In this document: positions 7,373-15,808 of the stretch, in pieces
Numbering within the stretch: position 1 is the stretch's first letter
How the letters are laid out: every line of letters begins with the position of its first letter
NCBI GenBank assembly: GCA_002437285.1
Contig: DJOV01000047.1
Location: 1-19,511 of the forward strand
Length of the DNA stretch: 19,511 nt
DNA from: Prevotella sp. UBA6429
GTDB taxonomy: Bacteria > Bacteroidota > Bacteroidia > Bacteroidales > Bacteroidaceae
Reading direction: 5' to 3'
The notes under the pieces: model-generated
What the model was told of the DNA's origin: nothing
Seen by the model: the letters and a program-made list of their open reading frames with translations, nothing else
The model's database searches: none
Program-made: the position numbers and the translations under genes

Positions 7373-8437
7373 ATGACAGAAAAAATAAGAATCAAGGACA
7401 TAGCCATCAGGGCGGGTGTGTCGGTAGGCACGGTGGATAGAGTGCTGCACGAACGTCCCAACGTGTCGGAATCGGCACGCAAGAAAGTGGAGGAAGCGCT
7501 CAAGGAGATGAACTACCAGCCCAACATGTACGCCTCGGCGCTGGCCTACAACAAGTCGTACACCTTCTACGCACTCATCCCCAAGCATGAGCAGGTGGCC
7601 TATTGGGAGGAAATCGAAGAAGGCATCGAGATGGCCGTAGAGGCACGTCGCGACTTTCACATCGAGGCAAACATCAAGTATTACAAGCGGTTTGACGAGA
7701 ACTCGTTCGCCCAGGTATCGCAAGAGTGCCTAAAGGCCAACCCCGACGGTCTTGTCATTGTGCCATCTGACCTTGACGTGACAAGGGCTTTTACAGACCA
7801 GCTCCACGAGAAGGGCATCCCCTTTGTGATGCTCGACTCCTACATGCCCGACCTCAAGCCTTTGGCCTTCTACGGACAGGACTCTTTCTCCAGCGGCTAT
7901 TTTGCCGCCCGCATGCTCATGCTCATCGCCAACAGGGAAAAAGAAATCATCCTGATGAAGCTCACCAAGAACGGACGAGTGGTAAGCAAGCAGCAGGACA
8001 ACCGTGAGGTGGGATTCAGACATTACATGCACGACCACTTCCCTGACACACAAATCATCAACCTTGAGCTACCCGTCGACGCCACACATGCACAATATGA
8101 CAAACTGCTGGAGGAGTGCTTCAAGCAGCACCCGCACATACACCACTGTATCACCTTGGGCTCAAAGGCGCACATCATGGGTGAATTTCTCTTGCGGACC
8201 AATCGCCGCGACGTGCAAATCATGGGCTACGATATGGTGGGCAAGAACGCTGACTGCCTGCGCATGGGAAGCATATCTTTCCTCATTGCACAGCACGCCT
8301 ACCAACAGGGATACTGCTGCATCGACGCATTGTTCCGCGCCATTGTGCTGAAGAACAAAGTGGAACCCGTCAACTACATGCCCATTGAGCTACTGACCAA
8401 GGAGAACGTGGACTTCTATCGTCGTATGCAGCTCTAA
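7373..8437 (+). CDS. LacI-family transcriptional regulator of sugar-acid genes
   Basis: Residues 5-60 form a LacI-type DNA-binding head: IRIKDIAIRAGVSVGTVDRV is the helix-turn-helix and ALKEMNYQPNMYASALA the hinge side. The rest (about 66-354) is a periplasmic-binding-protein-like sugar sensor. The total of 354 aa is normal. The gene lies head-to-head with kdgK and its TAA overlaps an ATG of the next frame (TAATG), so it is cotranscribed with uxaA. From this setting it most likely senses KDG, KDPG or a hexuronate and controls both divergent transcripts, acting like KdgR or UxuR in other bacteria though not orthologous by evidence here. The proposed operator at 7313-7326 suggests self-repression. 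Effector and sign of control are inference. Confidence 0.9.
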   Translation: MTEKIRIKDIAIRAGVSVGTVDRVLHERPNVSESARKKVEEALKEMNYQPNMYASALAYNKSYTFYALIPKHEQVAYWEEIEEGIEMAVEARRDFHIEANIKYYKRFDENSFAQVSQECLKANPDGLVIVPSDLDVTRAFTDQLHEKGIPFVMLDSYMPDLKPLAFYGQDSFSSGYFAARMLMLIANREKEIILMKLTKNGRVVSKQQDNREVGFRHYMHDHFPDTQIINLELPVDATHAQYDKLLEECFKQHPHIHHCITLGSKAHIMGEFLLRTNRRDVQIMGYDMVGKNADCLRMGSISFLIAQHAYQQGYCCIDALFRAIVLKNKVEPVNYMPIELLTKENVDFYRRMQL

Positions 8438-8496
8438 TGAAGCCACATACAGACTCTAAACCACCAGCCACAAAAAACATATCAAGTCGAACAGAT

Positions 8497-10002
8497 ATGA
8501 GTGAAACATCATTCATCAAGATCAACGTCAAGGACACGGTCGTCGTGTGTCTACGTCCCTTTCGCAAGGGAGAAACAATAGTCGTGAACGGTCAGGAGAC
8601 GACCGTCTTGCAAGACACGCCTGCCGGACACAAAATCCTCATCAAGGACACTCGAGAAGGTGAAGACATTATCAAGTATGGTTACCCCATCGGACACGCC
8701 GCCGAAGACCTCATTTCCGGCCAATGGGTCAATGAGCACAACCTGAAGACCAATCTTAGCGGCACTCTCACATACGCCTACACCCCCATCGACACAACCC
8801 TCGATGCGCATCTTGATGACGACGTGCCTACAACGTTCATGGGCTATCGGCGCAAGAATGGCGAAGTGGGCGTGAGAAACGAACTGTGGATTGTGCCCAC
8901 AGTGGGGTGTGTGAATGGAACAGCCGAGCGCCTGGCAAAGATGCTGGAAACGGAAACACACCTTGAGGGTATAGACGCCGTTCACGCCTGGCATCACAAT
9001 TACGGCTGCTCCCAACTGGGCGGCGACCACGAGAACACCCGCAAAGTGTTGCGCGACATCTGTCTCCATCCCAATGCGGGAGGTGTCCTGGTCTTGTCGT
9101 TGGGATGCGAGAACAATCAGCCTGACGCCTTCATGAAGATGCTTGGCGATTATGACCATGAACGCATCAAACTCTTGGTGACGCAAAAGGTTGATGGTGA
9201 CGAACTGGAAGAGGGCATGCGCCTGTTGCGCCAACTCTACGCCACGGTGCGCCAGGACCGTCGCGAGGTAGTGCCTATCAGCACGCTACGTGTGGGACTG
9301 AAATGTGGAGGAAGCGATGGCTTCAGTGGCATTACGGCCAACCCGCTGGTCGGTGAGTTCTCCGACCTCCTGGTGGCACAGGGTGGCACGACCATCCTGA
9401 CGGAGGTGCCAGAGATGTTCGGTGCAGAGACCATCCTCATGAATCGCTGCAAGACGCCACAACTGTTCGAACAAACAGTGCATCTTGTCAATGACTTCAA
9501 GCAATACTTCCTATCGCATGGCGAGCCCGTCGGCGAGAATCCGTCGCCTGGCAACAAGGCCGGAGGCATCTCCACACTCGAAGACAAGGCGCTTGGATGC
9601 ACGCAGAAGAGCGGACGCGCAGCCGTGACTGGCGTGTTGGACTACGGAGACAGGCTTTGCGCACACGGCCTCAACCTGCTGTCTGCGCCAGGCAATGACT
9701 TGGTGGCATCCACCGCCCTGGCCGCGGCAGGATGCCAACTGGTGCTTTTCACCACGGGACGCGGCACGCCCTTTGGCACCTTCGTGCCCACGATGAAAAT
9801 AGCCACCAACAGCCAACTTGCCTCCCGCAAGGCCAATTGGATTGACTTCAACGCGGGAGCCTTGCTCCAAGGAACGGCAATGCATGATCTGGTCAAGCAG
9901 CTCACACGTCAGGTCGTGGCCATCGCAAACGGGCAACGCACCCGAAACGAACAGAATGGCTACCGTGAGATTGCCATATTCAAGAATGGCGTGACGCTAT
10001 AA
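8497..10002 (+). CDS. uxaA: Altronate dehydratase
   Basis: Cytosolic lyase that removes water from D-altronate to give 2-keto-3-deoxygluconate. The N-terminal SAF-like domain (about 1-85) is followed by the UxaA/GarD catalytic region, with NYGCSQLGGDH (168-178, Cys171), SLGCEN (Cys204), GLKCGGSDGFSGITANP (267-283) and EVPEMFGAE near 305-313. The 501-aa length fits UxaA. The start at 8497 is favoured because SFIKINVKDTVVV is the usual N-terminus; an ATG at 8437 overlapping the regulator stop would add 20 non-conserved residues, yet its TAATG overlap makes it possible. Galactarate dehydratase GarD is a close relative, but kdgK and eda nearby support a KDG-yielding enzyme. UxaC and UxaB, which make altronate from galacturonate, are not in this window. 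Confidence 0.93.
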   Translation: MSETSFIKINVKDTVVVCLRPFRKGETIVVNGQETTVLQDTPAGHKILIKDTREGEDIIKYGYPIGHAAEDLISGQWVNEHNLKTNLSGTLTYAYTPIDTTLDAHLDDDVPTTFMGYRRKNGEVGVRNELWIVPTVGCVNGTAERLAKMLETETHLEGIDAVHAWHHNYGCSQLGGDHENTRKVLRDICLHPNAGGVLVLSLGCENNQPDAFMKMLGDYDHERIKLLVTQKVDGDELEEGMRLLRQLYATVRQDRREVVPISTLRVGLKCGGSDGFSGITANPLVGEFSDLLVAQGGTTILTEVPEMFGAETILMNRCKTPQLFEQTVHLVNDFKQYFLSHGEPVGENPSPGNKAGGISTLEDKALGCTQKSGRAAVTGVLDYGDRLCAHGLNLLSAPGNDLVASTALAAAGCQLVLFTTGRGTPFGTFVPTMKIATNSQLASRKANWIDFNAGALLQGTAMHDLVKQLTRQVVAIANGQRTRNEQNGYREIAIFKNGVTL

Positions 10003-10007
10003 ACAAG

Positions 10008-10021
10008 GTGCGGAGCCGCAC
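10008..10021 (+). other. Compact hairpin between uxaA and the transporter gene
   Basis: GTGCGGAGCCGCAC is a perfect 14-nt inverted repeat 5 nt past the uxaA stop. It can fold with a GAGC tetraloop and a 5-bp GC-rich stem. No U-run follows, so it looks more like a processing or stability element inside the operon than a terminator. Confidence 0.4.
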
Positions 10022-10094
10022 GCAGACAGATAGACACATGCATGACGTTATCACGCTACACATATAATATAATGTGGAGATTACAAAGAACAAA

Positions 10095-11372
10095 ATGAAA
10101 TTAAAAGGATTGTTGGCCTTGTCGCCATTATTTCTTTTCATCGTCTTATACCTGGCACTGAGCATCATCGCAGGAGACTTCTACAAGGTGCCGATGACCG
10201 TGGTGTTTCTCATCGCGAGCGTCTATGCCATTGCCATCTCGGGCGGTTTCCCGCTTAAGAAGCGAATAGACATCTTCAGTCGCGGTGCCAGCTCAAGCAG
10301 CTTGCTACTCATGTTGTGGATTTATGTGCTGGCCGGAGCGTTCGCCGCCTCGGCCAAGGCCATGGGCGCCATCGACTCCACGGTCAACCTGGCACTGAGC
10401 GCATTGCCCGCCAGCATGTTGCTCCCAGGACTGTTCGTTGCCTCATGCTTCATCTCCATCTCCATTGGCACAAGCGTGGGAACGGTTGTCGCCTTGGTCC
10501 CCATCGCAGCAGGCATCGCCACTGGCACCGGGCAAAGCGTGCCGTTGATGACTGCGGTCATCGTGGGCGGGGCCTATTTTGGCGACAACCTCTCGTTCAT
10601 CTCCGACACAACCGTCGTGGCCACACAGACACAGGGGTGCAAAATGAGTGACAAGTTCCGGGTCAACTCGCTCATTGTGGTACCAGCCGCCGTGCTCATC
10701 CTCGTTGTCTATGCTTTCATGGGCAGCGACATGCATGCGCCGAGCCAGCTGCCCAGCACCGACTATGTGAAGGTGCTCCCCTATCTCGCCGTGCTCATAG
10801 CCGCCATCTGCGGAATGAATGTCATGGCCGTGCTGGTCTTGGGCATCATCCTTTGCGGCATCATCGGCATGGCCAAGGGTTCTTACGGATTTTTCGATTG
10901 GCTCACAGCCATGGGACAGGGCATCACCAGCATGGGCGAGCTCATCATCATCGCCATGATGGCAGGAGGCATGCTGGAAATCATCCGGGAGAATGGAGGC
11001 ATCGACTTCATCATCAATGCGCTCACCAAGCATGTGCGCGGCAAGCGGGGAGCGGAACTGGCGATTGGCGCCCTGGTGAGCATGGTCAACATGTGCACGG
11101 CCAACAACACGGTGGCCATCCTCACCGTGGGAAGCATCGCCAAGCGCATCGGTGACCGCTACGGCGTCGACAACCGCAAGTGCGCCAGCATACTCGATAC
11201 ATTCTCATGCATGGTGCAGGGGCTTATTCCCTATGGCGTGCAGATGTTGCTCGCAGCTGGCCTGGCACACCTCAACCCCGTGCAGATCTTGCCTTACCTC
11301 TATTACCCCATGGCTATCGGCGTGGCAGCCCTGGCAGCCATACTGTTCAGATATCCGAAGAGATACAGTTGA
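10095..11372 (+). CDS. NhaC-family Na+/H+ antiporter-like transporter
   Basis: A polytopic inner-membrane protein of 425 aa with roughly eleven or twelve hydrophobic helices. Family markers include GTSVGTVVALVPIAAGIA near 127-144 and GGAYFGDNLSFISDTT (158-173), which matches the NhaC signature GAYFGDxxSxxSDTT, plus a second repeat-like MVNMCTANNTVAIL near 330-343. Known members exchange Na+ for H+, or for organic anions such as malate (MleN). ATG 10095 starts MKLKGLL; a GTG at 10074 is in frame but lacks support. The gene lies between uxaA and an overlapping gene of unknown function. That position suggests transport of altronate, a hexuronate or KDG, or Na+ recycling for a Na+-coupled importer. 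The substrate cannot be read from the sequence. Confidence 0.85.
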   Translation: MKLKGLLALSPLFLFIVLYLALSIIAGDFYKVPMTVVFLIASVYAIAISGGFPLKKRIDIFSRGASSSSLLLMLWIYVLAGAFAASAKAMGAIDSTVNLALSALPASMLLPGLFVASCFISISIGTSVGTVVALVPIAAGIATGTGQSVPLMTAVIVGGAYFGDNLSFISDTTVVATQTQGCKMSDKFRVNSLIVVPAAVLILVVYAFMGSDMHAPSQLPSTDYVKVLPYLAVLIAAICGMNVMAVLVLGIILCGIIGMAKGSYGFFDWLTAMGQGITSMGELIIIAMMAGGMLEIIRENGGIDFIINALTKHVRGKRGAELAIGALVSMVNMCTANNTVAILTVGSIAKRIGDRYGVDNRKCASILDTFSCMVQGLIPYGVQMLLAAGLAHLNPVQILPYLYYPMAIGVAALAAILFRYPKRYS

Positions 11373-11392
11373 TGAAAGGAGAAATGAGACAC

Positions 11393-12184
11393 ATGAATAT
11401 CATCACACGCAATTTCTTCCGTCTGTTGCGGTCGGGTGCGCTCAACGAGTATGAGCCGCTGGAACCCATGTCTGCCTTCAAATGGCGCAGGCTCAACCAG
11501 ATGGTGCACGCCCAGCATGTGGAGACACCAGCGCTCAAGGGCGTGAAGAATCACCAGTTCGACAAGATGATGAACATCCCAAGCGAACTGGCCGACCAGG
11601 ATATTCCCCAGCAGGAAGCCATCGTGGCGCCTCGACTGAGCAACCCGTTTCTCAACTATAGGTTGAGCAAGATAGAGAACAACGAGCGACACGCCATTGA
11701 CACCAACGTGGATGCTCTCAACGTGCTGAAGATCATCATCGGCAACGTGTCGTCGATGCTCAACCACGGCACCATGCTGAGTGGCATCATCGAACTGGGC
11801 AGTTACCTGCGCAGCAAGGGCGACCGCGTAGACTTCGTGAAGCTCGACACATGGCTGGGCAAGCTACAGATGAGACGCATGGCGCAACTGCAAGGCTCCA
11901 TGCTCATGGCCGTGTTTAATTTCGAGCAAGATGAGCTGCCCTTTGTGAGACACATGGAATCGTCAGCCAACAAACTGGTGCTTCGCTCAGTGACCCACAG
12001 TGCCTACGACACGGCAGAGGAGTGGCATTTCAGACAACTCAGCACGGGTTTTGTGCAAAACAACTCGACGCTACTCCGACGCAACCTCCGACGCAGCCTT
12101 CGTTACATCACCTATGCGCCTTTGGAGACGGTGAGCAACTTCTTCAACAACTTTGTACGTTCTTTGCAAGAGATCGAAGAGTGA
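11393..12184 (+). CDS. Conserved-looking protein of unknown function in the uxaA operon
   Basis: A soluble, mostly helical protein of 264 aa without signal peptide or membrane helices. I do not recognise a named family, although the N-terminus (NIITRNFFRLLRSGALNEYE, then a 'KWRRLNQMVHAQHVETPALKGVKNH' type segment given here in parts) loosely recalls the start of uncharacterised bacterial nucleotidyltransferases; the catalytic motif of those is not visible. Three starts are possible: 11372, overlapping the transporter stop as TGATG; 11384; and 11393. GGAG at 11378-11381 sits 11 nt before 11393 and only 2 nt before 11384, so 11393 is preferred. It closes the operon, with a terminator about 100 nt beyond. 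The overlap with the transporter gene suggests coupled synthesis. Role unknown. Confidence 0.75.
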   Translation: MNIITRNFFRLLRSGALNEYEPLEPMSAFKWRRLNQMVHAQHVETPALKGVKNHQFDKMMNIPSELADQDIPQQEAIVAPRLSNPFLNYRLSKIENNERHAIDTNVDALNVLKIIIGNVSSMLNHGTMLSGIIELGSYLRSKGDRVDFVKLDTWLGKLQMRRMAQLQGSMLMAVFNFEQDELPFVRHMESSANKLVLRSVTHSAYDTAEEWHFRQLSTGFVQNNSTLLRRNLRRSLRYITYAPLETVSNFFNNFVRSLQEIEE

Positions 12185-12280
12185 CTCCCCTTCCATCCAC
12201 GACAGGGGCAAGAGAGAGCGAACTTCCCGCATAGGCAAAAGCCTCAAGCAAAAATAGCACCCATCTAATAAAAAAAACTA

Positions 12281-12319
12281 AAAAATAGGAGATAATTGCG
12301 GATACTCTCTCCTCTTTTT
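12281..12319 (+). terminator. Terminator of the regulator-uxaA operon
   Basis: AGGAGA (12287-12292) pairs with TCTCCT (12308-12313) around a 15-nt loop, followed by CTTTTT. The A-run on the 5' side (12281-12285) can pair with the T-run (12315-12319) past one mismatch, so the hairpin could act in both directions. It overlaps the upstream part of the next gene's promoter. Confidence 0.6.
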
Positions 12320-12329
12320 ATTAACTTTG
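12295..12329 (+). promoter_or_regulatory. Predicted promoter of the DUF2723 gene
   Basis: The -7 box TAACTTTG (12322-12329) matches TAnnTTTG fully. The nearest -33 candidate is ATTG at 12295-12298 with 23 nt between, slightly long, so the upstream half is weak. Transcription would begin near 12336, about 34 nt before the ATG at 12370. Confidence 0.5.
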
Positions 12330-12369
12330 CAATTTAGGATTGGCAATTCAAAAAATAGTCACACAATAA

Positions 12370-15300
12370 ATGAAACAGTACAGATTAGTGGACAATGTGT
12401 TAGGCTGGTTGGCATTTCTTGTCACCGCCTTTGTCTATTGTTCTACCATTGAGCCGACAGCATCCTTCTGGGACTGTCCTGAGTTTATCACCACGGGCTA
12501 CAAGCTCGAGATCGGTCACCCACCCGGGGCACCTTTCTTCATGCTGACGGCCAACCTGTTCAGCCATTTTGTGAGCGACCCCAGTGAGGTGGCACGCATG
12601 GTCAACACGATGAGCGCACTGCTCTCGGCCACGACCATCATGTTCCTGTTCTGGACCATCACGCACCTGACGCGCAAGCTCATCGTGAAGGACTGGGACA
12701 GCCTGACGCTCAGCAAGACCATCGCCATCGAGGCCAGCGGTCTGGTAGGCGCCCTCATCTACACCTTCTCCGACACCTTCTGGTTCTCGGCTGTTGAGGG
12801 TGAGGTCTACGCTTACTCGTCGGCCTTCACTGCCATTGTGTTCTGGCTTATCTTGAAGTGGGAAGACCATGCCGACGAGCCTCACGCCGACCGTTGGCTG
12901 GTGCTCATCTTCTACATGACGGGCCTTTCCATCGGTGTGCACCTGCTCAACTTGCTGTGCTTGCCGGCCATCGTGCTGGTCTATTGCTACCGCCGCTTCC
13001 CCAACGTCGAGACAAAGGGCTCGCTCATCGCGCTCCTCATCTCATTCGTGCTGGTGGCGGCCGTGCTCTATGGTGTCGTGCCCGGCATTGTCACCGTGGG
13101 TGGCTGGTTTGAGCTGCTGTTTGTCAATGTGCTCGGCTTGCCCTTCAACACGGGCCTCATCATCTACATCATCCTCTTGGTGGCCGCTACCATCTGGGCC
13201 ATCTACGAGAGCTACATGGGTCAAAGCAAGAAGCGTGAGAACATCTCGTTCCTGCTGGCGTTTGCCCTCCTGGGCGTTCCCTTCTACGGCTATGGCTGGA
13301 GTGCAGTGGTCATCGGCATCATCGTGCTGGCCGTTGTGGCTTTCGTGCTCAACCGCAGGAAGATTGTCGAGAAGAAACCGGTCTACCTGGTCTCTTCCCG
13401 CCTGAAGAATACCGTGCTTCTCTGCATGCTCATGCTGATGATTGGCTATTCCAGCTATGCGCTGATCGTGATTCGCTCAGTGGCCAATCCACCGATGGAC
13501 CAGAACTCACCGGAAGACATCTTCACCCTGGGCTCTTACCTGAGCCGTGACCAGTATGGCGACAAGCCGTTGTTCTATGGCCAGGCTTACACCTCACAGG
13601 TGAAGCTCCAGCAGGAAGGCAACTACTGCAAGCCCGTCATGAGCGAGGGCGCTCCCGTCTATAGCCGTAAGGAGAAGACATCGCCCAACGAGAAGGATTC
13701 CTACTTTGTGGTCACACACAAGGACAAGTACGTATACGCACAGAACATGTTCTTCCCCCGTATGTTCGACCCCAAGCATGCCAAGGACTATGAGTCGTGG
13801 CTGGGTGGTGTCGACGGCACGGAGGTTCCCTACGACCGCTGCGGTGAGAACATCATGGTCAAGGTGCCTTCGCAGCTTGACAACATCAAGTTCTTCCTCT
13901 CCTACCAGTGCAACTTCATGTATTGGCGCTACTTCATGTGGAACTTTGCCGGACGCCAGAACGGCATCCAGGGTAACGGTGAGCTGGAGCATGGCAACTG
14001 GATCACAGGCTTCTCGTTCATCGACAACGCCCGCCTGGGCGACCAGAGCAAGTTGCCGGATGAGCTGAAGAACGACAAGGGACACAACGTGTTCTACTGC
14101 ATGCCGCTTCTCTTGGGCCTCATCGGTCTTTTCTGGCAAGCCTTCCGCGGTCGCCGCGGCATCCGCCAGTTCTGGGTGGTGTTCTTCCTCTTCTTCATGA
14201 CGGGTCTCGCCATCGTGATCTATCTGAACCAGACACCTGTCGAGCCTCGTGAGCGCGACTACGCTTACGCGGGTTCCTTCTATGCCTTCGCCATCTGGTG
14301 TGGCATGGGTGTGGCTGCCATCATCGACTTGCTCAAGCGCTACTTGAAGGTCAACAACGCTGTGTCAGCCGCCCTTGTGGGACTGGTATGCCTGCTGGTA
14401 CCTGTCCAGATGGCCAGCCAGACATGGGACGACCACGACCGCTCGGGCCGTTACACCTGTCGCGACTTCGGCCGCAACTACCTCATGACGCTGCAAGACA
14501 AAGGCAACCCCATCATCTTCACCAATGGTGACAACGACACCTTCCCATTGTGGTACAACCAGGAGACTGAGGGCGTGCGTACCGATGCCCGTGTCTGCAA
14601 CCTCTCTTACCTGGCTACCGACTGGTACATCGACCAGATGAAGCGCCCGGCTTACAACTCGCCCTCGGTGCCCATCTCATGGCCGAGAACCGACTATTGC
14701 GCCGGCACCAATGAGATAGTGGAGGTGGCTCCCAACCTCAAGCAGCAGGTGCTCGACTTCTACAAACAGGACCCCGTGGCTGCCAAGGCGCAGTTTGGCG
14801 ACAATCCCTTTGAGGTCTCCAACATCATGAAGTATTGGGTGCGTTCCAAGAACCCTGACATGCACGTCATACCGACCGACACGCTCTACATCACGGTGGA
14901 CAAGGAGGCCGTCAAGAAGAGTGGCATGCTCATGGCCACCGACACCATCCCCGACCGCATGGTCATCTCCCTGGCTGGCAAGAACGCTCTTTACAAGAAC
15001 GACTTGATGATGCTTGAGATGATCTCTCAGTGCGACTGGACACGCCCGGTCTACATCGCCACGACGGTGGCGCAGAGTGCTTACATGAACCTCGGTGACA
15101 ACTTCGTGCAGGAGGGCTTGGCCTATCGCGTCACACCATTCCTCACCAATGTTAAGGGTGCCAAGACCATCGACACCGAGAAGATGTACAACAACCTCAT
15201 GTTCCGCTATCGTTATGGTGGCCTGAGCACGCCCGGCCTTTACATCGACGAGACGCTGATGCGCATGTGCTACACACACCGCCGCCTCTTCGGCCAACTG

Positions 15301-15693
15301 GCCCTGAGCCTCATCGCCGAGGGCAAGCAAGACAAGGCGCTGAAGGTGCTGCAGAAGGGTGAGAAGGAGATTCCCGCCTACAACATCCCGATGAACTACA
15401 TGAGCGGCGCGCTCGACTTTGCACAGGCCTATGCGGCACTGGGCAAGACGCAGAAAGCGATGAGCCTCATCAATGGCATCTGGAAAGATGCTGACCAATA
15501 TGCGAACTATTACCTCACACTCGAGGGACAGCGCTTCATGTCGGCCAACCGCGACTTCATGATCAACCTGACCATCCTCAACCAGACCAATGAACTGACC
15601 AAGCACCTCAATCCGAGCCTCGCCAACAAGCGCAACGCCGAGATTCAGGGCAAGCTCAACCAGTACATCGGCAAGGGCGGGCAGATGATGTAA
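12370..15693 (+). CDS. DUF2723 / TMEM260-like polytopic membrane protein, probable GT-C glycosyltransferase
   Basis: A 1107-aa protein with many membrane helices over the first 420 residues and again between about 575 and 680, then a large soluble C-terminal part. The N-terminal loop SFWDCPEFITTGYKLEIGHP (32-51) holds Asp35 and Glu38 in the position of the GT-C catalytic acid and is the mark of DUF2723. Other conserved stretches are VEGEVYAYS (142-150), EPRERDYAYAGSFY (625-638) and NGDNDTFPLWYNQETEGVR (near 719-737). The last 120 residues contain TPR-like helix pairs, as in human TMEM260, an O-mannosyltransferase of the same family. A role in protein O-glycosylation at the inner membrane is therefore plausible, but neither donor nor acceptor is known. 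It has its own promoter and a strong hairpin after the stop, so it appears to be a single-gene unit. Confidence 0.9.
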   Translation: MKQYRLVDNVLGWLAFLVTAFVYCSTIEPTASFWDCPEFITTGYKLEIGHPPGAPFFMLTANLFSHFVSDPSEVARMVNTMSALLSATTIMFLFWTITHLTRKLIVKDWDSLTLSKTIAIEASGLVGALIYTFSDTFWFSAVEGEVYAYSSAFTAIVFWLILKWEDHADEPHADRWLVLIFYMTGLSIGVHLLNLLCLPAIVLVYCYRRFPNVETKGSLIALLISFVLVAAVLYGVVPGIVTVGGWFELLFVNVLGLPFNTGLIIYIILLVAATIWAIYESYMGQSKKRENISFLLAFALLGVPFYGYGWSAVVIGIIVLAVVAFVLNRRKIVEKKPVYLVSSRLKNTVLLCMLMLMIGYSSYALIVIRSVANPPMDQNSPEDIFTLGSYLSRDQYGDKPLFYGQAYTSQVKLQQEGNYCKPVMSEGAPVYSRKEKTSPNEKDSYFVVTHKDKYVYAQNMFFPRMFDPKHAKDYESWLGGVDGTEVPYDRCGENIMVKVPSQLDNIKFFLSYQCNFMYWRYFMWNFAGRQNGIQGNGELEHGNWITGFSFIDNARLGDQSKLPDELKNDKGHNVFYCMPLLLGLIGLFWQAFRGRRGIRQFWVVFFLFFMTGLAIVIYLNQTPVEPRERDYAYAGSFYAFAIWCGMGVAAIIDLLKRYLKVNNAVSAALVGLVCLLVPVQMASQTWDDHDRSGRYTCRDFGRNYLMTLQDKGNPIIFTNGDNDTFPLWYNQETEGVRTDARVCNLSYLATDWYIDQMKRPAYNSPSVPISWPRTDYCAGTNEIVEVAPNLKQQVLDFYKQDPVAAKAQFGDNPFEVSNIMKYWVRSKNPDMHVIPTDTLYITVDKEAVKKSGMLMATDTIPDRMVISLAGKNALYKNDLMMLEMISQCDWTRPVYIATTVAQSAYMNLGDNFVQEGLAYRVTPFLTNVKGAKTIDTEKMYNNLMFRYRYGGLSTPGLYIDETLMRMCYTHRRLFGQLALSLIAEGKQDKALKVLQKGEKEIPAYNIPMNYMSGALDFAQAYAALGKTQKAMSLINGIWKDADQYANYYLTLEGQRFMSANRDFMINLTILNQTNELTKHLNPSLANKRNAEIQGKLNQYIGKGGQMM

Positions 15694-15724
15694 GTTGATT
15701 ACAACAAACAACCAATAATAAGAG

Positions 15725-15780
15725 AGCGCCTGACGGCGAAGAGCCCTGCCTATGCAGCGGTTCTTCGCTTGCCAGGCGCT
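15725..15780. terminator. Large extended hairpin after the DUF2723 gene
   Basis: Outer arms AGCGCCTG (15725-15732) and CAGGCGCT (15773-15780) pair perfectly. Inside, GCGAAGAGCC (15736-15745) pairs with GGTTCTTCGC (15759-15768) with one G-U pair, and CTGC/GCAG (15746-15749, 15754-15757) close the tip. Only a short TT follows, so it is a very stable stem but not a textbook intrinsic terminator. Confidence 0.65.
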
Positions 15781-15808
15781 TTAAGGTTTCATCAAATAGA
15801 GAGAATCT

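Noticed and set aside
8437..8496. Earlier uxaA start overlapping the regulator stop
   Set aside because: Adds 20 residues of low-complexity type before the usual N-terminus; kept only as an alternative because of the TAATG overlap.
10443..11033. 196-codon minus-strand frame rich in His and Asp
   Set aside because: Antisense to the membrane helices of the NhaC-type gene; composition is what such helices give on the opposite strand.
12230..12243. AGGC-AAAA-GCCT hairpin as operon terminator
   Set aside because: The stem has 4 bp and no U-run follows; the hairpin at 12281-12319 is better.
14677..15711. 344-codon minus-strand frame
   Set aside because: Antisense to the conserved C-terminal part of the DUF2723 gene, rich in Val, His and Leu without a recognisable domain.
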